Assembly: GCA_947003375.1 (NCBI GenBank)
Contig: CAMQOJ010000291.1
Location: 1-5,770 of the forward strand
Source: an uncultured Lachnospiraceae bacterium
Lineage (GTDB): Bacteria > Bacillota > Clostridia > Lachnospirales > Lachnospiraceae
DNA length: 5,770 nucleotides
Direction: 5' to 3'
Position 1 is the first letter of the stretch. The number at the start of each line of letters is the position of its first letter. Position numbers and translations under genes: made by a program. Below are positions 1 to 5,646 of this stretch, piece after piece. A model generated the notes under the pieces. That model was not told the DNA's origin. It did no database searches and was given only the letters and a program-made list of their open reading frames with translations.

Positions 1-66
1 TCCCCGAATCTCCCCGGGCGAAGTCCCGTAACACTGCATCACTGCTTTCCGAATCGTATCCTGCAT
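1..66 (-). CDS. N-terminal fragment of an unidentified protein (runs off the left edge)
   Basis: An open frame of 22 codons starts at an ATG at 64-66 on the minus strand and continues past the window edge. It begins MQDTIRKAVMQCYGTSPGEI. The start is supported by a GGAGG sequence 7 nt upstream and by a promoter with a perfect -10 about 80 nt further upstream. An overlapping ATG in another frame (68-70) lies only 3 nt from the same GGAGG, which is too close. The fragment is too short to assign a family. The spacing from the ABC permease gene (about 250 bp) and its own promoter suggest a separate transcription unit. That it is a gene is moderately likely; its function is unknown. Confidence 0.5.
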   Translation of the reverse strand, partial: MQDTIRKAVMQCYGTSPGEIRG

Positions 67-147
67 ACATATCCCTCCGTCTGTGTTTTTGTAACCCGTT
101 CCGGCACGGCCCCACCTCAATCAGATTCCGGTCGTGTCCATGGCTAC

Positions 148-176
148 ATTATATCTCTTATCCCGGGAGACGGCAA
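148..176 (-). promoter_or_regulatory. Sigma-A-type promoter for the left-edge gene
   Basis: On the minus strand there is TTGCCG (171-176, 4 of 6 matches to the -35 consensus), a 17-bp spacer, and TATAAT (148-153, perfect -10). Transcription would start near 141, giving a leader of about 75 nt before the ATG at 66. The leader contains a short CCGT/ACGG stem and then the GGAGG ribosome binding site. Orientation and distance fit the partial gene at 1-66. Confidence 0.65.
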
Positions 177-205
177 TAGGCTTCGCAGAGCAACAGCATG
201 CCGCC

Positions 206-223
206 GCCCTGGAGGCCAGGGGC
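206..223 (-). other. Imperfect GC-rich hairpin in the gap after the permease gene
   Basis: On the minus strand GCCCCTGG and CCAGGGC pair over 7 bp with one bulged C and a CCT loop. It lies about 100 nt after the permease stop codon. No U-tract follows, so it is not a convincing intrinsic terminator, although no better one was found for the operon. The rest of the gap (67-319) holds the promoter at 148-176 and no supported gene. Confidence 0.25.
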
Positions 224-319
224 ATACCGGCTGAGGCATCCGGAAATACGGTTTCGCGTTTCAGGGAAAGAAGGTGCTGATAGGATAGACGATTGCTCAA
301 AGATTCATGCATCGGGGCA

Positions 320-1390
320 CTAAGCCACCTCATGGGCCGCGAAAATCCTCCGGGAAAGGGCGTATCCCACGGCCAGGATACCGGCGCTTACCGGCAGCGC
401 CAGCACCGCGTAAGGCATCCCGGCCTTCAACTGCCCCAAGGACATCAATGCCTCAAACTGCATCTGATAGACCGGCAGCAGCGCCAAAAGCCTGAACAGC
501 GGACTGGACTCTGCCACAGGCAGCAGCGTGGGCACAATGTGGACCGCCGCGGAAGCCACCACGGCTATCATGGGGGTTCTGCAGGCCGCCGAGAGCACCA
601 GCCCAACTCCCGCCGTGCACACCGCCCCTGTCAGGCTAAGCAGCGCCTGGTATCCCAGCAGGGCGCCGCAGGTGATGTTGAAGGGGATATAGCCCTCCGT
701 CAAAGCCAGCGGTGCGAACAGGATGCTGCAGTCCAGGCCCTCCCTGCCATACAATAGATATGCCGCCCCTACATTACAGGCCAGCATCCCTGCCGTGACC
801 AGAACCGCCGCCAGAATCCCGGCCAGCGCTTTGGCACTGGCACATTTCGTCCTACCGTATCTGCTGGCCAGGATGAGATTGTCCACGCCCCCGTATTCGC
901 CGCTGTAGACCGGCGCAAGCATGATGAGGATTGCAAAGGACAGGAAGAGGAAAGACTTCTCCATATCCCTGCTGGCGGACAGCCAGCCGTCCACATAGCC
1001 GATGCTTATCTCCTCCCCGAACACCTCGGCCACCCGCAGCCCGTTCCAGTTCCCATACATATCCGAAAACCGGGCCGTCACCGCCGACTGCATGGCGTTC
1101 TGGTACAGGTAGATGGCGTTCAGCCCCTGGGGGCCGGATTTGGGTGCCAGCTCATCCATCATCTGCCGCACCTTTTCATCCGTCAGCTCTCCCGCGTACC
1201 TGGCGGCGACCTCCTTGTCCAGGGCCACGGCCTCCCCTCCGGACGCCTGTCTGCCGCCATAGGAGGCGTACTTGTTCTGATAGGTGGAGACAGTGAACAA
1301 TGCGGAAAAGAGAACCGCTGCCAGCAGGGCCGCCTGCGTCAGCCTCCTCCCAAAGAGCTTGCGCAGCTCGTATCCCATCAGTTTCCTCAT
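320..1390 (-). CDS. ABC-2-type transporter permease, partner of the adjacent ATPase
   Basis: This 356-residue membrane protein is probably the transmembrane half of an ABC transporter with the upstream ATPase. The start is the ATG at 1388-1390: it overlaps the ATPase stop codon as ATGA and has AGGAGG 9 nt upstream. An in-frame ATG 7 codons earlier (1409-1411) lies upstream of that RBS and is less likely. A short basic cytoplasmic N-terminus precedes TM1 (about residues 17-36). A hydrophilic, probably extracytoplasmic segment of about 110 residues (37-145) follows, then TM2 (146-163). The cytoplasmic stretch EYGGVDNLILASRYGR (165-180) matches the coupling region typical of ABC-2 permeases. Further membrane segments lie near 186-213, 238-268, 271-292 and 326-347. 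Only one permease gene is present, so it may act as a homodimer. Substrate is unknown; export of a peptide or antibiotic is an inference from the neighbouring two-component system. Confidence 0.85.
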   Translation of the reverse strand: MRKLMGYELRKLFGRRLTQAALLAAVLFSALFTVSTYQNKYASYGGRQASGGEAVALDKEVAARYAGELTDEKVRQMMDELAPKSGPQGLNAIYLYQNAMQSAVTARFSDMYGNWNGLRVAEVFGEEISIGYVDGWLSASRDMEKSFLFLSFAILIMLAPVYSGEYGGVDNLILASRYGRTKCASAKALAGILAAVLVTAGMLACNVGAAYLLYGREGLDCSILFAPLALTEGYIPFNITCGALLGYQALLSLTGAVCTAGVGLVLSAACRTPMIAVVASAAVHIVPTLLPVAESSPLFRLLALLPVYQMQFEALMSLGQLKAGMPYAVLALPVSAGILAVGYALSRRIFAAHEVA

Positions 1391-2421
1391 CTGACGTCCC
1401 CTCCTTTCCATTCCCCATCCCTGCCGCAGCCGGATGCCTCTCCCGACAGCCCCTCTGCCGCAGGTGCTCCATTGTCCCGGGAAGCCCTGTGCCCAGGGGC
1501 AGCGCCGGAAGCGGCCGCCAAAGAATCTCGTTCCCGTACCTGCCCTCCCCCGGTGTCCTGCTCCCGGAAATAGTACAGATACAGGTCTTCCAGATTAGGC
1601 TCCGCTAACTCCGCGTTCGGCATGGGCTTATCCCCGGCAATCACCCGCAGCACCGTGCGGCCGTCCCTCTCATTGCGCAGATTGCTCACGTTCATTTGCG
1701 CCACATACCTGTCCGCCTGCTCCGCGGGAATCGCGCACTCCCACACCTGCCCCCGGATTTCCGAGGTAATCTCGCCGGGCCTGCCGCAGTGGACGATCCG
1801 GCCGGACTTCATCACCAGAATCCGTTCCGCGATGGACTCCACGTCCGACACGATGTGGGTGGAGAGAATCACGATCCGCCCTTTGGAGAAGGCGCTAATC
1901 AGGTTGCGGAAGCGCACCCGCTCCTTGGGGTCGAGCCCCGTGGTGGGCTCATCCAGAATCAATATCCGCGGGTCGTTCAGCATGGCCTGGGCGATTCCCA
2001 GCCGCTGCTTCATGCCGCCGGAAAAGGTCCTGATTCTGTGCTTCGCCTCCCGGGACAGCCCCACCTCCTCCAGGAGCCCCCGGGCCTTCCTTTCCGCCGC
2101 CTTTCCCTCCAGGCCCTTCAGGGCGGCGATATAAAGCAGGAAATCAATGGCGCGGAAGTTTGGATAGTACCCGAATCCCTGAGGCAGATATCCCAACAGG
2201 CCCCGGTACTCCTCCCCCAGACTGCCTATGCCCTGCCCGTCCAGCAGGACGCGCCCCCCTGTAGGCCGCTGGAGGGCGCACAGCAGGCGCATCAGCGTGG
2301 TCTTCCCCGCGCCGTTGGCCCCCAGCAGCCCGTAGACGCCCTCTGTCAGGGTGATGTTCATGCAATCCACGGCTTTCTTTTTTCCGTATTGCTTCGTCAG
2401 CTCCACAGTCTTTAATTCCAT
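1387..2421 (-). CDS. ABC transporter ATP-binding protein with an unusual C-terminal tail
   Basis: This 344-residue cytoplasmic ATPase powers the membrane partner encoded next. All nucleotide-binding motifs are intact: Walker A GANGAGKTT (34-42), Q-loop Q81, signature SGGMKQ (134-139), Walker B ILILDEP (153-159) with catalytic E158, D-loop GLD (162-164) and switch H189. Residues 190-287 form the accessory C-terminal region typical of BcrA/CcmA-like exporter ATPases, ending in NLEDLYLYYFRE, where such proteins normally finish. About 57 more residues (288-344) follow, rich in Gly, Ala, Arg and Glu and without a recognisable fold. The start ATG (2419-2421) has GGAG 8 nt upstream. That RBS lies in the 3' arm of a stem-loop followed by U residues. 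The stop codon overlaps the permease start (ATGA), implying translational coupling. ATPase identity is certain from the motifs; the transported substrate is not. Confidence 0.95.
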   Translation of the reverse strand: MELKTVELTKQYGKKKAVDCMNITLTEGVYGLLGANGAGKTTLMRLLCALQRPTGGRVLLDGQGIGSLGEEYRGLLGYLPQGFGYYPNFRAIDFLLYIAALKGLEGKAAERKARGLLEEVGLSREAKHRIRTFSGGMKQRLGIAQAMLNDPRILILDEPTTGLDPKERVRFRNLISAFSKGRIVILSTHIVSDVESIAERILVMKSGRIVHCGRPGEITSEIRGQVWECAIPAEQADRYVAQMNVSNLRNERDGRTVLRVIAGDKPMPNAELAEPNLEDLYLYYFREQDTGGGQVRERDSLAAASGAAPGHRASRDNGAPAAEGLSGEASGCGRDGEWKGGDVR

Positions 2422-2461
2422 AAAAAAATCTCCTTTCTCGTTTTCAGGCGATAAGGAGATT
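2422..2461 (-). promoter_or_regulatory. RBS-sequestering, terminator-like stem-loop between kinase and ATPase genes
   Basis: In the minus-strand transcript AAUCUCCUU (2453-2461) pairs perfectly with AAGGAGAUU (2427-2435) around a 17-nt loop. The loop itself can form a 3-bp UCG/CGA extension. The 3' arm contains the ATPase Shine-Dalgarno sequence. Its end runs directly into seven U residues and then the ATG. Structurally it is both an RBS lock and a weak intrinsic terminator (only 3 G-C pairs in the 9-bp stem). It sits in the only sizeable gap inside the operon, so it could lower transporter expression relative to the two-component genes. The pairing is seen directly; its function is inferred. 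Confidence 0.5.
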
Positions 2462-2483
2462 GTAAGACGGAAATTCCAAGATT

Positions 2484-3668
2484 CTATCTATTTTCCGGCG
2501 GATTTTTGAGGAACCCGAAAAAAGCCGTCACCTTTGCGCCGGAGGGCCGTCCGTTCTCCACCTTCAGCCATCCTCCGTGACGCTCGCAGAGCAGCCTGCA
2601 GATGTAGAGTCCAAGGCCGTAATGCTCCTCCCTCCCCTCCCCTGTGACAAAGGGTTTCTGGGCCTCCCGGAGCATCCTGGCATCGAAGCCGGGCCCGTCA
2701 TCGCTCACCTCCAGTGCCAGACCCTCGTCCTGCTCCCGCAGGACAAGGGTGACGCAGGCAGCGGCATACCGGGCGGCATTCGCCACAAGATTGCCCACCA
2801 CCTGGGACAGGAAAGCGCCGTCCAGGCAGAGGCGCCCGGATACCGTCCGGTTCTCCAGGCACAGCCTTTTCCCCTTCTCCCGGCAGAGCATGTCCGCGCT
2901 CTCGTGCAGTGCAGACGAAAGCTCCGTCAGGGAAAGCGGCCGGGCTTCCGGCTGCCTGTCCTCCAGCCGCTGGAGCTGGCCCATGCTTTCCACATAGCGC
3001 TCCAGACGATGGATATGCTTTCCCATGGTGACGGCCGTGGCTCTGACCTCCTCGTCCTCCTTTGCCTGGAGCAACTCGTCGTAGCCCCGAAGCACTGTCA
3101 GGGGCGTGCGCAGGTCGTGGGCGAAGGCGGCGTTCAGGCGCTTCCGCTCCTCCATCTGCCGCCACATCCGCGAGAAGCTGTCCGCCAGCGCAGCCCGCAT
3201 GGCCTCGAAGGACGCGCAGAGCTCCCCCAGCTCGTCCTGCCGCTCATAGGTCAGGCGGAAGTCCAGGTCATTGGCGGAAATCTTCTCCGACGCATTCTTC
3301 AGCTCCCGGAGCGGCTCCCGGAGCCGATTCCTGTAGAACAGGAAGGCGGCACCCAGAATGCATAGTGCAGAATACACAGGGGCCGCCGCTATGGGCAGGA
3401 TGTCCAGCAGAACGATCAGCTTTTCATCCCTGGGGGCAAAGGGGCGGGAATCCTTTTCGATATAAGTGCCCTCCCCCAGTCTCTCGCCCTTCTCGTTGGT
3501 CAGGTAGTACCTTTCCCCTACAGAAGGATAGGAGGCATAAATCGCCTGTTGCGCCATGCTGCAGAAGCCGGCCGTGCCCTGGCACAGTACAAGGGCCATG
3601 AGGGTAAAGCAGATTACATACAGCACGAGGCTTTTTCGCAGGGAAAGGTTCCGGGATCCTGTCTTCAT
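2484..3668 (-). CDS. Membrane sensor histidine kinase (HAMP, HisKA, HATPase)
   Basis: This 394-residue sensor kinase is predicted to autophosphorylate on histidine and pass phosphate to the response regulator encoded just upstream. The chosen start ATG (3666-3668) overlaps the regulator stop as ATGA. In-frame alternatives lie 3 codons (ATG) and 7 codons (GTG, 3689) earlier but have no better RBS. TM1 spans about 12-36, a short extracytoplasmic segment about 37-84, and TM2 about 85-112. A HAMP linker follows (about 113-165). The H-box AFAHDLRTPLTVLRGY has phosphoacceptor H184. The catalytic domain shows the N-box (N293, N297), the G1 box DDGPGF (323-328) and the G2 box GLGL (351-354). The extracytoplasmic part has only about 48 residues. 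This is longer than in intramembrane-sensing kinases such as BceS but small for a ligand-binding domain. The signal is unknown; envelope stress or an antimicrobial is plausible given the ABC genes that follow. Confidence 0.93.
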   Translation of the reverse strand: MKTGSRNLSLRKSLVLYVICFTLMALVLCQGTAGFCSMAQQAIYASYPSVGERYYLTNEKGERLGEGTYIEKDSRPFAPRDEKLIVLLDILPIAAAPVYSALCILGAAFLFYRNRLREPLRELKNASEKISANDLDFRLTYERQDELGELCASFEAMRAALADSFSRMWRQMEERKRLNAAFAHDLRTPLTVLRGYDELLQAKEDEEVRATAVTMGKHIHRLERYVESMGQLQRLEDRQPEARPLSLTELSSALHESADMLCREKGKRLCLENRTVSGRLCLDGAFLSQVVGNLVANAARYAAACVTLVLREQDEGLALEVSDDGPGFDARMLREAQKPFVTGEGREEHYGLGLYICRLLCERHGGWLKVENGRPSGAKVTAFFGFLKNPPENR

Positions 3669-4339
3669 CCTATCCATTTGTAGCCGCACCCCCAGACTGT
3701 CCCGATGTATGTCCTGTCCGCATGCTCCGCAATCTTCGCCCGTATCCGGCGGATGTGCTCTGACACCACGGAGCTGTCCCCCTCGCTGTCATATCCCCAT
3801 ATCCGCTCGTAGATGCGTTCTCTGTCAAAAATCTGCCCCGGATTCTGGGCCAGCAGGGCAATGATGTCGAATTCCTTCTTCGTCAGGGCAATGGGGCTGC
3901 CCTGGCAGGACAGGCGTCTTCCTGCGAAATCGATGGTCAGGTCGCCGGAGAACTTCACGGCAGTCTCTCCGCGGTGGCGCTCCTCCCGCCGCAGATGGGC
4001 CTGCACCCTGGCCTCCAGCTCCGCCAGGGAGAAGGGCTTCACGATGTAGTCGTCCCCGCCCGCCGCGAAGCCCTGCACCTTGTCCGTGTCCTCGATTCGG
4101 GCCGTGAGGAACAGGATGGGACAGGGCACCTGGTCCCGAATCCGTCTGCTGACCTCCAGGCCGTCCATGCCAGGCATGTTGATGTCCAGCAGGATGATGT
4201 CCGGCACGCGCTCCGCCTGTTTCAGGGCGCTTTCGCCGTCGGAGGCCGCAGAGACCTGGTAGCCTTTTCCGGTGAAGAAGCTGGTGAGCATTGCTGTTAT
4301 GTCTGGTTCGTCGTCTGCTATGAGGATTCGGTATGCCAT
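3665..4339 (-). CDS. OmpR/PhoB-family response regulator
   Basis: This 224-residue cytoplasmic transcription factor has a receiver domain (about 1-118) and a winged-helix DNA-binding domain (about 126-223). The receiver has acidic residues D9, D10 and E11, phosphoacceptor D52 in LLDINMPGMDG, T79 and K101 in DDYIVKPF. All conserved residues for phosphorylation and switching are present. The winged helix contains LTKKEFDIIALLAQNPGQIF (152-171), WGYD, a recognition helix near 188-204 (SVVSEHIRRIRAKI) and the C-terminal hairpin YIGTVWGCGYKW. The ATG at 4337-4339 is preferred because AGGAG lies 9 nt upstream and the receiver fold begins at once. An in-frame start 17 codons earlier would add a non-conserved leader. 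It is the first gene of the operon and its stop overlaps the kinase start. The closely linked kinase and ABC genes make it a likely autoregulator of the operon, which is an inference. Confidence 0.95.
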   Translation of the reverse strand: MAYRILIADDEPDITAMLTSFFTGKGYQVSAASDGESALKQAERVPDIILLDINMPGMDGLEVSRRIRDQVPCPILFLTARIEDTDKVQGFAAGGDDYIVKPFSLAELEARVQAHLRREERHRGETAVKFSGDLTIDFAGRRLSCQGSPIALTKKEFDIIALLAQNPGQIFDRERIYERIWGYDSEGDSSVVSEHIRRIRAKIAEHADRTYIGTVWGCGYKWIG

Positions 4340-4408
4340 GGTGTCTGTCTCCTTTGCTGTTGTACTGGTGTTTACGCTTCGTTTATCCATATCGGGTTGT
4401 TTATGGGT

Positions 4409-4422
4409 GAGAAATCTTTCTC
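4409..4422. repeat. 14-bp dyad at the operon transcription start
   Basis: The sequence GAGAAATCTTTCTC is a 6-bp perfect inverted repeat with a 2-bp centre. It falls at about +1 of the predicted minus-strand promoter of the regulator gene, so it could be an operator or an element at the 5' end of the mRNA. The loop is too short for a stable RNA hairpin using the whole stem. Role unproven. Confidence 0.35.
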
Positions 4423-4427
4423 GTTTT

Positions 4428-4456
4428 AGTATATCACTTGAAATGCTATTTTTTAT
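4428..4456 (-). promoter_or_regulatory. Putative promoter of the regulator-kinase-ABC operon
   Basis: On the minus strand the -10 candidate TATACT (4428-4433) matches the consensus at 5 of 6 positions. At 17 bp spacing the -35 position (4451-4456) reads ATAAAA, a poor match. Transcription would begin near 4421, about 80 nt before the start codon. A good -10 with a poor -35 is typical of promoters that need an activator, which would fit control by the encoded response regulator. Confidence 0.4.
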
Positions 4457-4473
4457 CTACTTTTCTATTTTTT
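4446..4473. repeat. Direct repeat of CTATTTTTT next to the operon promoter
   Basis: CTATTTTTT occurs at 4446-4454 and again at 4465-4473, start to start 19 bp, about two helical turns. Read on the minus strand these are A-tract repeats lying on and just upstream of the -35 position. They could be tandem half-sites for the OmpR-type regulator or an A-rich UP element. The repeat is seen; the function is inferred. Confidence 0.35.
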
Positions 4474-4489
4474 GTACCTTTCATTTTTG

Positions 4490-4518
4490 TTGTCAGGACG
4501 ACAGTTCTGCGCTATAAT
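4490..4518 (+). promoter_or_regulatory. Near-consensus sigma-A promoter of the Rpn nuclease gene
   Basis: TTGTCA (4490-4495, 5 of 6) and TATAAT (4513-4518, perfect) are separated by exactly 17 bp. Transcription would begin near 4525, giving a leader of about 46 nt. The -35 overlaps a small TGTC-N5-GACA dyad and the -10 is one half of a palindrome, so repression at this promoter is plausible. Confidence 0.75.
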
Positions 4519-4526
4519 GATTATAG
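4512..4526. repeat. 15-bp palindrome containing the -10 element
   Basis: CTATAATGATTATAG is a perfect inverted repeat around a central G, so the mirrored arm also reads TATAAT on the minus strand. It is immediately followed by a second palindrome, AGAATAATTCT (4525-4535). Placed over the -10 and +1 of the Rpn promoter, it is a candidate operator. A reverse promoter is less likely because no matching -35 lies on the minus strand. Confidence 0.45.
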
Positions 4527-4570
4527 AATAATTCTGTCAGGCATGAAGAGACTATACGAAAGGACGCTAC

Positions 4571-5497
4571 ATGCAGAAAACCTCACAAGATTATGACAAT
4601 GTATTCAAGACGATGAAGAGCAAGCACAAGAGGCTGTTCATCTCCGTAATCAACAACATTTTTGGAACCGGGTATCCCATGGATGCCCAAGTGACGGTGC
4701 TGCCTTCGGAAGGATACCTGACTGAAAGCGGGACAATGAATGGCAGCAAAGCGATTGAGGAAAAGATTTCAGATTTCCTGATAAGGATTGGACAGGATGT
4801 CTACCTTTTAGAATGCCAAAGCTACAATGACGACTCCATGGCAATCAGAATTGCGGAATATGCTTTCATCGCTGCGAGGCAGACCGCTGTATGGGACATC
4901 GGCCATGTGACCATCCCAATGCCAAGGTTCTCCATCATTTATGTCAAGAGGACGAATCGGACACCCAGGACAACTACCGTTACATTCACTTTTCCTGATG
5001 GACAGAGCGTGGATTATAAATCGGATAATGTAATTCTGGATGACCTTACCAGAGAATACATTGTAAAGGAGAGGCTTTTTCCATATATCCCCTTTTATAT
5101 CGCAAGGTATGAAAAGGAAATCTCACTGGAAAAGGATGTGGCTCATGTGGTGGCGGATTTAGCCTATTTCAGAGATGCGATGCTGTGTCTACGCGACACA
5201 GGCGAATTGTCCGATGGGGAGATGATAGACCTGATGGGATTCGTGAATACCATCATTACGCACATCACGAATGGGAACAAAAATGAAGAAAGGCTGGTGA
5301 ATGTCATGGGCGGAACGATAATCGAAACGGAATCCGAAAAGTGGATGCGGAGGGGACAGGCGAAAATGATTGTCGAACTGGGACAGGAAGACGGACTTGA
5401 TGATGCTTCTGTTATTGAAAGGCTACAGAAAAAAATGGGAGTTTCCTTTGAAACTGCTTCAATGTATTTGGCGCAGTATGGGAGGCGGCTTGGGTAG
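4571..5497 (+). CDS. Rpn-family PD-(D/E)XK nuclease (recombination-promoting nuclease / putative transposase)
   Basis: This 308-residue protein matches the Rpn / PD-(D/E)XK 'transposase' family, DNA endonucleases linked in enterobacteria to RecA-independent recombination and, more recently, to phage defence. The N-terminal nuclease core is visible: a conserved start DYDNVFKTM, a putative catalytic D68 in KISDFLIR, and E81 and Q83 in VYLLECQS, which form the D...ExQ variant of the motif. The family-typical MAIRIAEYAFIAARQ helix (90-104) follows. Residues about 155-240 are a helical middle part, and the tail (246-308) contains MGGTIIETESEKW and a small helical segment VIERLQKKMGVSFETASMYL. The ATG at 4571 has AAAGGA 6 nt upstream. 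The gene is monocistronic and divergent from the operon, and it is clearly more AT-rich (roughly 42% GC in a line counted by eye versus about 70% in an operon line). This suggests horizontal acquisition. No inverted repeats or target duplications mark it as a mobile element. Confidence 0.85.
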   Translation: MQKTSQDYDNVFKTMKSKHKRLFISVINNIFGTGYPMDAQVTVLPSEGYLTESGTMNGSKAIEEKISDFLIRIGQDVYLLECQSYNDDSMAIRIAEYAFIAARQTAVWDIGHVTIPMPRFSIIYVKRTNRTPRTTTVTFTFPDGQSVDYKSDNVILDDLTREYIVKERLFPYIPFYIARYEKEISLEKDVAHVVADLAYFRDAMLCLRDTGELSDGEMIDLMGFVNTIITHITNGNKNEERLVNVMGGTIIETESEKWMRRGQAKMIVELGQEDGLDDASVIERLQKKMGVSFETASMYLAQYGRRLG

Positions 5498-5502
5498 GAT
5501 TT

Positions 5503-5538
5503 TGGTGGGCGCGCTCCTGCTGGAGGATTGCGCCCCCA
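5503..5538 (+). terminator. Imperfect stem-loop after the Rpn gene, possible terminator
   Basis: Starting 5 nt after the stop codon, TGG and GGGCGC (one bulged T between them) pair with GCGCCC and CCA (5530-5538), giving 9 bp. A nested CTCC/GGAG hairpin fills the loop. No U-tract follows on either strand (an A-run follows on the plus strand), so termination would be weak or factor-assisted. It lies between two converging genes and could serve either. The rest of 5498-5646 holds no supported gene. Confidence 0.35.
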
Positions 5539-5646
5539 TGTAGAAAAAGGTCAGTGAACATCTGCATCTATATCAAAAGCTTTCAGTATCGTTTTCTGCA
5601 CTCTTGTTGTTACACAATTCATCCTATGCGAAAAGGCAGATTCATT

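Noticed and set aside
121..333. Minus-strand frame of 70 codons between the permease and the left-edge gene
   Set aside because: Its start lies inside the permease end, it has no clear ribosome binding site, its composition is not protein-like, and the promoter at 148-176 lies within it.
293..757. Plus-strand open frames opposite the permease, and similar ones opposite the ATPase, kinase and regulator (for example 1696-2415, 2577-3365, 3974-4429)
   Set aside because: They are antisense shadows of well-supported genes in high-GC DNA, rich in Pro, Arg, Gln and His, with no recognisable domains.
2144..2365. Minus-strand frame inside the ATPase gene
   Set aside because: Alternative frame over the Walker A region of the ATPase; no independent evidence.
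4520..4548. Minus-strand promoter using the mirrored TATAAT of the palindrome
   Set aside because: The -35 position has at most 3 of 6 matches; the palindrome is better explained as an operator over the plus-strand -10.
4543..4596. Short upstream frame of 17 codons overlapping the Rpn start codon in another frame
   Set aside because: The only SD-like bases (CAGG) lie 1 nt before its ATG, too close for initiation, and the Rpn start has a much better RBS.
4571..5497. Rpn gene as a mobile insertion sequence
   Set aside because: Despite the 'transposase' label used for the family, no terminal inverted repeats or target duplications are visible around it.
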